Assembly (NCBI GenBank): GCA_900635465.1
Contig: LR134135.1
Location: 1,364,001-1,428,000 of the forward strand
DNA: 64,000 nt
Reading direction: 5' to 3'
DNA from: Lelliottia amnigena
GTDB taxonomy: Bacteria > Pseudomonadota > Gammaproteobacteria > Enterobacterales > Enterobacteriaceae
Positions 57,032-64,000 of this stretch are shown here, one piece after another. The notes under the pieces were generated by a model, which worked only from the letters and a program-made list of their open reading frames with translations, did not search any database and was not told where the DNA came from. The number at the start of each line of letters is the position of its first letter. Within the stretch, counting starts at the first letter, position 1. Made by a program: the position numbers and the translations under genes.

Positions 57032-58001
57032 TTACGCCAGTACCAAATCACCCTGCGGATGACAGGAACAGGCCAGCACGTAGCCGTCGGCGATTTCTGC
57101 CTCTGTCAGCGTCATGGTGCTGTTGACGGTATAGTCACCGGACACCACTTTCGTTTTGCAGCAACCGCACACGCCAGCACGGCAGGCGGCGACAATCGGA
57201 ACCTTGTTGCTTTCCAGCGCTTCCAGCAGCGTGGTGCCAACGCGACCGAAAAAGGTCTGCGCCGGTTGTAGCTTGGTGAATTTCACGCCGCTGGTTGCGG
57301 CTTCTGCCACTGGCGTGAAGAACTGCTCTTTAAAGAAGCGAGTCACCCCGAGCGCGTGTACCTCTTTTTCGACAATGTCCATGTACGGCGCAGGCCCACA
57401 GGTCATTACCGTACGCGACGCGATATCCGGCACGCTTTGCAGCAGTTCACGGCTCAGACGACCGGCGACAAAACCGTGAGTGGCGTTATTTTCTGCCACC
57501 ATCGTCACAGGATAATTTCGCCATTCGTCGGCAAAAATCACATCGTCGGGGGAGCGCACGCTAAAGATAACCTGCACGTCAGCGTGCGGACGATTTTTTG
57601 CCAGCCAGCGACGCATCGACATCACCGGCGTTACGCCACAACCCGCAGCCAGCATCAGGAATTTATCGTCGGCTTTGTCGTCGCAGGTGAAATCCCCCTG
57701 CGCATCGGAGAGCCAAATATAATCCCCGCGCTTAACGTCGTTGGTCAGCCACTGCGATCCCGCGCCCTCGTCAATACGGCGGATGGTGAGCGTAATGTAC
57801 TCGCTCACGCCCGGTGTCGAGGAAAAGGGTGTACGCACGCAGCGTGTCGGCAGCATTGCGAACGCTAACCAGCGCATACTGACCCGCACGGTACGGATAG
57901 AAGTCATGGCACAGCAGTGAAAGCGTCCACACATCCGGCGTCTCCTGATGGATGTGATGAACCTGCATCCGCCACGGGCATTGTGAGGTTGGCATCGTCA
58001 T
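57032..58001 (-). pseudogene. hcr: NADH oxidoreductase Hcr, one frame break
   Basis: Electron donor for Hcp: FAD/NAD ferredoxin-reductase domain plus a C-terminal 2Fe-2S ferredoxin (CRAGVCGCCKTKVV...CSC). The N-terminal piece MTMPTSQCPWRMQVHHIHQETPDVW...RAYTL leaves frame at an extra A in AAAA (57823-57826, T on the coding strand). The rest, SSTPGVSEYITLTIRRIDEG to DLVLA, follows in another frame. With that base removed the protein has the normal 322 residues. Nine bases after hcp on the same strand. Real mutation or sequence error cannot be told apart here. Confidence 0.87.
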
Positions 58002-58010
58002 AAATACTCC

Positions 58011-59663
58011 TTACGCGCTCAGCAGTTGCTGCATGTCTTCTTCTACGGTCGTCACGGAACGCAGACCGAATTTCTCGTTCAACACGGCCAGCAGGTCCGG
58101 GGTCAGGAAGCCCGGCGCGGTCGGACCGGTGACGATATTGGTGACACCCAGCGACAGCAGGGTCAGCAGGATCACGATCGCTTTCTGTTCGAACCAGGAG
58201 AGCACCAGAGACAGCGGCAGATCGTTCACGCCGCAGCCCAGTTTCTCTGCAAGCGTCACCGCCAGGATAATCGCTGAGTACGCATCGTTACACTGACCGG
58301 CATCAATCAGACGCGGCAGGCCTTCGATATCGCCGAAGTCCAGTTTGTTGAAGCGGTATTTACCGCAGGCCAGGGTCAGGATCAGACAATCCTGCGGGAC
58401 ACTGGTGGCAAAATCAGTGAAGTAGTTACGTTCACCCCGTGCGCCGTCACAACCGCCCACCAGGAAGATGTGGCGCAGTTTTTCGCGGCTCACCAGATCG
58501 ATCAGAGAATCAGCAGCACCCAGCAGGGTTTCGCGGCCAAAGCCCACGGTGATCATGTGTTCGATTTCGCTGAACGGGAAGCCCGCCATCTGCTGTGCCT
58601 GGGTGATAACCGGTGCGAAATCATCACCTTCGAGGTGGCTCACACCCGGCCAGCCGACAATGCTGCGGGTCCAGATGCGATCATCGTAAGAACCGACGGT
58701 CGGATCGATAATGCAGTTTGAGGTCATCACGATGGGGCCTGGGAAGCGGGCAAATTCCACCTGTTGATTCTGCCAGCCGCTGCCGTAGTTACCGATCAGA
58801 TGTTTGAATTTGCGCAGCTCCGGATAGCCGTGTGCAGGCAACATTTCGCCGTGGGTGTAGACGTTAACGCCTGTCCCTTCAGTTTGCAGCAACAGATTGT
58901 AGAGGTCTTTCAGGTCGTGTCCGGAGATCAAAATACACTTACCGGCAGTCGCTTTCACGTTCACCTGCGTTGGCGTTGGGTGACCGTAAGTCTCGGTTTC
59001 GCCCGCATCCAGAATGCTCATCACTTTGAAATTCATCTGGCCGATTTCCATTGAGCACGCCAGCAGCGCGTTCATATCGGAAGGCCAGGTCCCCAGCCAC
59101 GCCATGATGTTGTGGTACTCGGCGTAAATGTCGTTGTCGTACTGACCGAGTACGTGGGCGTGTTCCATATAGGCCGCCGCGCCTTTCAGGCCGTACAGGC
59201 ACAGCAGGCGCAGGCCGAGAATATTCTCACCGATCGCCGCTTTATCTTTATTCGGGGTGAAATCCGCCGCCTGACGCTGCAGGTCGCCCAGATCGTCGCT
59301 CACCAGTTGCAGGTCAGCCATTGGGTTATCCACCGCAGCATTGGCATCTGCATTCAGGCTTTGTGCTTTCAGTGCTTCGCGAAGGGCAATGGCTTCACGC
59401 GCGTAGCCCACGATGCGCGGAGAGTCGAAGTTCACGTTAGTCAGCGTGGAGAAAAAGGCGCGCGGTGCGAAGTTATCGACATAGTGATCCACAATGCCGT
59501 ATTCACGCGCTTTTGCGGCCCAGGCGGACAGGCCTTGCAGGGCCGCAATCAGGAGATCTTGAAGGTCAGACGTTTCTGCAGTTTTACCGCACATACCTTG
59601 CGAGTAGGAGCAGCCGTTGCCGGCGGGGGTACGGATGGTTTGTTCACATTGCACACAAAACAT
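58011..59663 (-). CDS. hcp: Hydroxylamine reductase / NO reductase Hcp (hybrid cluster protein)
   Basis: 550-residue protein with a 4Fe-4S cluster (C3, C6, C18, C25: CVQC...GCSYSQGMC) and a 4Fe-2O-2S hybrid cluster held by residues later in the chain. It acts as a high-affinity NO reductase during anaerobic nitrate/nitrite growth. ATG 59663 is preferred; GTG 59669 would add two residues. An NsrR-like palindrome and a weak FNR site lie upstream, as expected for hcp-hcr. Confidence 0.95.
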   Translation of the reverse strand: MFCVQCEQTIRTPAGNGCSYSQGMCGKTAETSDLQDLLIAALQGLSAWAAKAREYGIVDHYVDNFAPRAFFSTLTNVNFDSPRIVGYAREAIALREALKAQSLNADANAAVDNPMADLQLVSDDLGDLQRQAADFTPNKDKAAIGENILGLRLLCLYGLKGAAAYMEHAHVLGQYDNDIYAEYHNIMAWLGTWPSDMNALLACSMEIGQMNFKVMSILDAGETETYGHPTPTQVNVKATAGKCILISGHDLKDLYNLLLQTEGTGVNVYTHGEMLPAHGYPELRKFKHLIGNYGSGWQNQQVEFARFPGPIVMTSNCIIDPTVGSYDDRIWTRSIVGWPGVSHLEGDDFAPVITQAQQMAGFPFSEIEHMITVGFGRETLLGAADSLIDLVSREKLRHIFLVGGCDGARGERNYFTDFATSVPQDCLILTLACGKYRFNKLDFGDIEGLPRLIDAGQCNDAYSAIILAVTLAEKLGCGVNDLPLSLVLSWFEQKAIVILLTLLSLGVTNIVTGPTAPGFLTPDLLAVLNEKFGLRSVTTVEEDMQQLLSA

Positions 59664-59677
59664 AATCACACCTGTTA

Positions 59678-59702
59678 AAGTTATATTTTAGATACATGTT
59701 TA
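59678..59702. promoter_or_regulatory. Candidate NsrR operator of hcp-hcr
   Basis: On the minus strand AACATGTATCTAAAATATAA and a following CTT align with the NsrR motif AAGATGYATTTNAAATACAT. NsrR represses hcp in E. coli. Confidence 0.6.
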
Positions 59703-59759
59703 AGATTATGCGCTTGGCTGGTCGTAGAAAAGTTCTTTCTTCTACAAAGTAAAGGGATA

Positions 59760-59773
59760 TTGATTTAGCGCAA
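59760..59773. promoter_or_regulatory. Possible FNR site upstream of hcp
   Basis: TTGATTTAGCGCAA: perfect left half of TTGATNNNNATCAA, right half with two mismatches. Confidence 0.35.
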
Positions 59774-59777
59774 TTTT

Positions 59778-59797
59778 GGCGGTAGAGGGCTACCGCC
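59778..59797 (-). terminator. Terminator after lysO
   Basis: GGCGGTA-gagggc-TACCGCC hairpin with AAAATTG beyond it on the minus strand. Confidence 0.65.
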
Positions 59798-59806
59798 AGA
59801 GAGGTA

Positions 59807-60706
59807 TCAGGCGGAGAAAACAGCCATCAGAATCGGTACAAGCAGACTCAAAATAAAACCATGCACGATGGCGGCAGGCACCAGCTCCAGCCCACCCGAG
59901 CGCTGTAAAACGGGCAGCGTGAAGTCCATCGATGTGGCTCCGCACAGGCCGAGCGCCGTTGAGCGGCTCTGACGCACCAGCCCCGGAATGAGCATAATCG
60001 CGATCAGTTCTCGACCCAGATCGTTAAAGAACGCGGCGCTGCCGATAACCGGACCAAATGATTCGGTGAGTAAAATACCGGACAACGAATACCATCCAAA
60101 CCCTGATGCCATCGCCAGGCCGGTTTTTAGCGGCAGATCGAGAATAAACGCGTTAATCACCCCCGCGACCATGGAGCTTGCCACGACGACCACCGCGACA
60201 ATCATCCCTCGGCGATTTAGCACAATTTGTTTCAGGGTCATGCCGTTATTACGCAGCTGAATACCAATCAGGAACAGCAGGAAAATTAATGTATATTCGC
60301 TGGCTTCGGTTGCGTGCTGTAAAAACGCAAGCCCTGTCAGGCCGAGCAGAAAACCCAGCACCACCACACCGCACAGTTTTAATGACTCCAGCGCCATCGC
60401 AATTCGTGAGGGCAATTTTTCTTGCTGGTGATGATTTCTCCACGGAATGCTTCGTTCGAGCCATAACAGCGCGGCAATATTACACGCCAAAATAACCACA
60501 ATAGTGACAATGGAATAATGGAGGATTGACAGCAGATTGGCGGCCAGATTATCCAGGAATGCGAGGCTTATCCCCATGAAAAACAAGATCACGTAAACAA
60601 TCCAACTCAGAAAGCGATTAATGAGTTTTAAAGCGGAGGCGTGACGGAGAGGAATAAGGTAGCCCACTACCAGTGGCAGCAGAATGATTAAAAGTCCTGA
60701 AAACAT
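59807..60706 (-). CDS. lysO: Lysine exporter LysO (YbjE)
   Basis: 299-residue inner-membrane protein (DUF340, about eight helices) that exports lysine and gives thialysine resistance in E. coli. Visible: LLIILLPLVVGYLIPLRHASALK at the start, FMGISLAFLDNLAANL, and GFGWYSLSGILLTESFGPVIGSAAFFNDL. ATG 60706 is chosen because AAGGACAG precedes it and homologues begin MFSGLL; an upstream in-frame start is at 60757. Confidence 0.9.
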   Translation of the reverse strand: MFSGLLIILLPLVVGYLIPLRHASALKLINRFLSWIVYVILFFMGISLAFLDNLAANLLSILHYSIVTIVVILACNIAALLWLERSIPWRNHHQQEKLPSRIAMALESLKLCGVVVLGFLLGLTGLAFLQHATEASEYTLIFLLFLIGIQLRNNGMTLKQIVLNRRGMIVAVVVVASSMVAGVINAFILDLPLKTGLAMASGFGWYSLSGILLTESFGPVIGSAAFFNDLGRELIAIMLIPGLVRQSRSTALGLCGATSMDFTLPVLQRSGGLELVPAAIVHGFILSLLVPILMAVFSA

Positions 60707-60788
60707 GAACAGCCTGTCCTTTATAAGTATCTGAATAGCGCCAGAGACACTACCCAATAAAGACTGCTCAGTAAAGATGCAAAATAAA

Positions 60789-60816
60789 AGCCGGGTGGCA
60801 CAAAGACCACCCGGCT
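60789..60816 (-). terminator. Terminator after aqpZ
   Basis: AGCCGGGTGG-cacaaaga-CCACCCGGCT stem followed by TTTATTTT on the minus strand. Confidence 0.85.
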
Positions 60817-60831
60817 GAGTCGCGGAGTGAA

Positions 60832-61527
60832 TTAACGACGCTTTTCAAGCAGGGTGCGGTACAGCACGCCACCCAAAATACCGCCGATAATTGGCATCAC
60901 CCAGAACAGCCACAGCTGCTGAAGCGCCCAGCCACCCTGGAAGAGGGCGACGGCGGTACTGCGTGCCGGGTTAACCGAGGTATTGGTCACCGGAATACTG
61001 ATCAAGTGAATCAGGGTTAACGCCAGGCCGATAGCAATTGGCGCAAATCCCGCTGGCGCGTTTTTGTCTGTCGCCCCGTGAATCACCAGCAGGAAACCGG
61101 CGGTCAGGACAATTTCAATCACTATCGCTGACAGCATAGAGAAGCCGCCAGGAGAGTGTTCGCCGTAACCGTTTGAGGCAAAACCGCTTGCTGTCGCATC
61201 AAAGCCAGCTTTACCGCTGGCGACAACATACAGAACCGCCGCTGCAATAATGCCGCCGACAACCTGGGCAATAATATAGCCAATCACGTCTTTTGCCGGG
61301 AAACGACCGCCGGCCCACAGACCTAATGTCACGGCAGGGTTAAAGTGACCGCCGGAAATATGCCCGACCGCAAATGCCATGGTTAATACCGTTAAACCAA
61401 AAGCTAAAGCCACACCCGCAAAACCAATGCCTAATTCCGGAAATGCTGCTGCAAGCACTGCGCTACCGCAGCCACCAAATACCAGCCAGAATGTACCAAA
61501 GCATTCCGCCGCTAATTTTCTAAACAT
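60832..61527 (-). CDS. aqpZ: Aquaporin Z
   Basis: 231-residue inner-membrane water channel. Both NPA half-helix motifs are present (HFNPAVTLG and SVNPARS) with six membrane helices, and the selectivity Arg follows the second NPA. ATG 61527 ([19 protein letters not shown]) with GAGGTGG upstream matches E. coli AqpZ in length. Confidence 0.95.
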   Translation of the reverse strand: MFRKLAAECFGTFWLVFGGCGSAVLAAAFPELGIGFAGVALAFGLTVLTMAFAVGHISGGHFNPAVTLGLWAGGRFPAKDVIGYIIAQVVGGIIAAAVLYVVASGKAGFDATASGFASNGYGEHSPGGFSMLSAIVIEIVLTAGFLLVIHGATDKNAPAGFAPIAIGLALTLIHLISIPVTNTSVNPARSTAVALFQGGWALQQLWLFWVMPIIGGILGGVLYRTLLEKRR

Positions 61528-61897
61528 AACCACCTCGTTAAATTCCATACGCTATTCTGCGTACGGCTGTATATCGCCTAAAAGGATGACGACTCAAAGA
61601 GCCGATATTTTAGAAAGCAATAACTTAGCAATGCCACTTAAATAAATTCTGTTAATTTGATTTAAGGCAATGTGATGTTAGTTATTATTGGAATTGGGCT
61701 GAAATAAAGCGTAGCTCAATTCTGGACGCTTAGTATCTTGCGCGGCAGGGTGTATTTCAAATGAAAGCTCGCGAGCAAATTCTGATTTTAACTCTGCGTG
61801 ACAAAACACCAAACCGACGCCAGAGTGTTCTGTCTCGTCGCTGGGCGCTATACTCCTGATAACTTGAAGGAAAAAGTGACTAATTCGCGGGGGTTAT
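61528..61897. other. Intergenic region aqpZ-ybjD
   Basis: 370 bases between divergent genes. A TATACT element near 61850 may be the -10 box of ybjD. The aqpZ-proximal half is AT-rich. No open frame, RNA gene or repeat seen. Confidence 0.5.
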
Positions 61898-63556
61898 ATG
61901 CTTCTCGAGCGTGTGGAGATTGTCGGGTTTCGCGGCATTAATCGTTTGTCGCTCATGCTGGAACAGAACAATGTTCTGATCGGTGAAAACGCCTGGGGTA
62001 AATCCAGTCTTCTGGATGCATTAACCTTATTGCTTGCGCCTGGAACGGAACTGTACAGCTTTGCTCGGGAAGATTTCTGGTTCCCGCCCGGCGATATCCT
62101 GGGGCGAGAACGTCATCTGCATATCATTCTGACTTTCCGCGAACTTGAACCCGGTCGCCACCGCGTTCGGCGTTATCGCCCGCTTTCACCCTGCTGGGTG
62201 CCGTGTGATGACAATTACCAGCGCATTTTTTACCGTCTGGAAGGTGAACTGGCACAAGACGACACCGTGCTGACGCTGCGCGGGTTTATGGATGCCAAAG
62301 GTCATCAAATAGCGCTTGAGAATATCGACGAACAGGCTCGCCATCTGGTGCGCCTGATGCCGGTATTACGTCTGCGGGACGCACGTTTTATGCGCCGGAT
62401 CCGTAACGGTACGGTGCCTCATTTGCCTGAAGTCGAAGTGACGGCCCGCGAGCTGGACTTTCTGGCGCGCGAGCTGGTGGCACGTCCGCAAAATCTGACT
62501 GACGGGCAAATTCGCCAGGGGCTGTCAGCGATGGTGCAACTGCTGGAGCACTATTTTTCTGAGCAAGGGACAACCCAAACGCATAACCGGCTAATGCGCC
62601 GCCGTTCGTATGACGAGCAGCGCAGCTGGCGCTATCTGGACATTATCAACCGGATGATCGATAAACCTGGCGGACGGTCTCATCGCGTCATCCTGCTGGG
62701 ATTGTTCTCCACGCTGTTGCAGGCGAAAGGCAACGTTCAGCTCGACAAAGATGCCCGTCCGCTGCTGCTCGTCGAAGATCCTGAAACGCGGCTGCATCCC
62801 ATCATGCTTTCGGTGGCATGGCATCTGCTCAATCTGCTGCCGCTCCAGCGCATCACCACCACCAATTCCGGAGAACTGCTTTCATTGACGCCCGTCGAGC
62901 ACGTCTGTCGGCTGGTGCGCGAGTCCTCACGCGTCACGGCGTTCCGCCTCGGCCCTGGCGGATTGAGCGCCGAAGATGGTCGCCGCATTGCCTTTCATAT
63001 TCGTTTCAATCGCGCGTCTTCGTTGTTTGCGCGCTGCTGGCTCCTGGTTGAAGGGGAAACCGAAACCTGGGTGATCAACGAACTGGCGCGCCAGTGCGGG
63101 CATCATTTCGATGCGGAAGGCATCAAAGTCATTGAGTTCGCCCAGTCTGGTTTAAAGCCGCTGATTAAGTTTGCGAGCCGTATGGGCATCGAATGGCACG
63201 TGCTGGTGGATGGTGATGAAGCCGGGAAAAAATACGCCAGCACCGTGCGCGGTGTGCTGGGTAATAACGGCGAAGAGGAGCGCGTGCATCTCACGGCATT
63301 GCCGGCGATGGACATGGAACACTTTATGTATCGTCAGGGTTTTGACGACGTTTTTCACCGGGTGGCGATGATACCGGTCAATGTGCCGATGAACATGCGG
63401 CGGGTGATCACGAAGGCGATTCATCGCTCATCAAAACCCGATCTGGCGATTGAAGTGGCGGCGGAGGCGGGAAGAAGGGGCGTCGAGTCTGTGCCCACGT
63501 TGCTGCGGAAAATGTTTTCCCGCGTGCTGTGGCTGGCACGCGGGAAAGCGGATTAG
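61898..63556 (+). CDS. ybjD: OLD-like ATPase/TOPRIM protein YbjD
   Basis: 552-residue protein with an N-terminal ABC/SMC-type ATPase (Walker A GENAWGKSS near residue 30; Walker B LLLVEDPETRLHP) and a C-terminal TOPRIM domain (LLVEGETETWVINELA; VLVDGDEAGKKYA) as in OLD-family nucleases. Function of YbjD is unknown; OLD relatives act in phage exclusion and DNA processing. GGGGTT precedes the ATG. Confidence 0.9.
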   Translation: MLLERVEIVGFRGINRLSLMLEQNNVLIGENAWGKSSLLDALTLLLAPGTELYSFAREDFWFPPGDILGRERHLHIILTFRELEPGRHRVRRYRPLSPCWVPCDDNYQRIFYRLEGELAQDDTVLTLRGFMDAKGHQIALENIDEQARHLVRLMPVLRLRDARFMRRIRNGTVPHLPEVEVTARELDFLARELVARPQNLTDGQIRQGLSAMVQLLEHYFSEQGTTQTHNRLMRRRSYDEQRSWRYLDIINRMIDKPGGRSHRVILLGLFSTLLQAKGNVQLDKDARPLLLVEDPETRLHPIMLSVAWHLLNLLPLQRITTTNSGELLSLTPVEHVCRLVRESSRVTAFRLGPGGLSAEDGRRIAFHIRFNRASSLFARCWLLVEGETETWVINELARQCGHHFDAEGIKVIEFAQSGLKPLIKFASRMGIEWHVLVDGDEAGKKYASTVRGVLGNNGEEERVHLTALPAMDMEHFMYRQGFDDVFHRVAMIPVNVPMNMRRVITKAIHRSSKPDLAIEVAAEAGRRGVESVPTLLRKMFSRVLWLARGKAD

Positions 63557-64000
63557 CTGCGTGCGGCCTGATTAACCTGAGCGATCAGGCTGTCCAGAAG
63601 CTCATAGCGACGACGGTACTCGGCGCGTTTCTTGCTCGCGATATCTTCCATCGGCTTGCGGGGCATTTCGAGCGCGAGCGAAAAATTGCCGGTCGGGTGC
63701 TGTTCGCCACCAATGGAGCGCCAGAAACTGTCGTAATCCGCCAGCAGTTTGCCCTCTTTTTTCTTGCGATAGCGCCAGCTACGATAAATATGCGTAGCGT
63801 TACTGACCGCCAAAATCTGCTCAACCGGGAAGACCGCGCCCAGCGTCATGGCGGCTTCCACCAGCAGACGTTTCGGGAACAGGCCGTGGCAGGCTTTGGT
63901 CGCCCCCTGGATTAGTTCATGCGGAACAAAGGCTTTTGCGCCCTGCATGCCACCGATAAACAGCGTCGATTTTCCCTCAAACTGGCAGAGCGTAAAGGTC
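63553..64000 (-). CDS. ybjX: YbjX, VirK/YbjX-family protein (C-terminal part, cut by window end)
   Basis: The frame is open through the right edge (TFTLCQFEGKSTLFIGGMQGAK...), giving about 148 residues of the C-terminal half of the VirK/YbjX (DUF535) family, which in Salmonella and Shigella is PhoP-linked and tied to envelope integrity. It meets the end of ybjD tail to tail with a four-base overlap. Confidence 0.85.
   Translation of the reverse strand, partial: TFTLCQFEGKSTLFIGGMQGAKAFVPHELIQGATKACHGLFPKRLLVEAAMTLGAVFPVEQILAVSNATHIYRSWRYRKKKEGKLLADYDSFWRSIGGEQHPTGNFSLALEMPRKPMEDIASKKRAEYRRRYELLDSLIAQVNQAARS

Noticed and set aside
1..64000. tRNA, rRNA or CRISPR loci
   Set aside because: No tRNA cloverleaf-like end, rRNA sequence or spaced repeat array was noticed on either strand; the prophage lies in an intergenic terminator, not a tRNA.

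Overview
This window is a stretch of a gamma-proteobacterial chromosome from the Enterobacteriaceae. Gene content and order follow the E. coli gsiD-to-ybjX region: gsiD, bssR, yliI, gstB, dacC, deoR, ybjG, mdfA, ybjI, ybjJ, rcdA, then ybjL, ybjM, grxA, nfsA, rimK, ybjN, potFGHI, ybjO, rlmC, the art genes, ybjP, ybjQ, amiD, ybjS, ybjT, ltaE, poxB, hcr, hcp, lysO, aqpZ, ybjD and ybjX. It differs from E. coli K-12 by lacking rimO between gsiD and bssR, lacking ybjC next to nfsA, carrying a two-component system between rlmC and artJ, a second PAP2 phosphatase before ybjG, and a DoxX gene between poxB and hcr. This suggests an Enterobacter/Lelliottia/Leclercia-like genome rather than Escherichia; the genus cannot be settled from this sequence alone.

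Between rcdA and ybjL sits a defective P2/186-type prophage of about 20 kb (11042-31088), bounded by a 19-bp direct repeat. Its left half is largely intact: integrase, CI repressor, Apl, CII, Fil, small early genes, the rolling-circle initiator A, a LexA-boxed gene and a probable cos site. Its right half is heavily deleted. A 3'-terminal piece of portal gene Q is joined to the 3' end of tail gene R, removing the rest of Q, P, O, N, M, L, X and the lysis genes. V through G (baseplate and tail fibre) are gone and FI has lost its 5' end. E' is fused in frame to an N-terminally shortened tape-measure gene T, and D carries a frameshift. Only S, FII, E, U and ogr look whole, and the last 30 or so codons of S look replaced. 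It cannot make particles by itself.

The prophage keeps four AT-rich accessory cargo blocks: (i) a KAP-type P-loop NTPase with a small secreted cysteine-rich YdcA-like protein, apparently in the CI lysogenic transcription unit; (ii) three genes just past cos, the last an AbiC-like membrane protein; (iii) a lipoprotein plus a tail-anchored membrane protein in the slot that holds Z/fun in P2; (iv) a BRCT-domain protein beside attR. These are the best candidates for undescribed phage-defence or superinfection-exclusion systems. Virion genes have been lost while regulators and cargo were kept.

The right part of the window is core genome: glutathione/thiol and nitro-reduction genes (grxA, nfsA), S6 modification (rimK), putrescine import (potFGHI), 23S rRNA methylation (rlmC), arginine import (artPIQM, artJ), cell-wall recycling (amiD), pyruvate oxidation and threonine aldolase (poxB-ltaE-ybjT-ybjS), NO detoxification (hcp-hcr), lysine export (lysO), water channel (aqpZ) and an OLD-like ATPase/TOPRIM protein (ybjD). 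Several otherwise conserved genes (the PAP2 gene, potG twice, potI, hcr, prophage D) carry single-base indels in or next to short runs, a pattern that suggests sequence errors as much as true pseudogenes.
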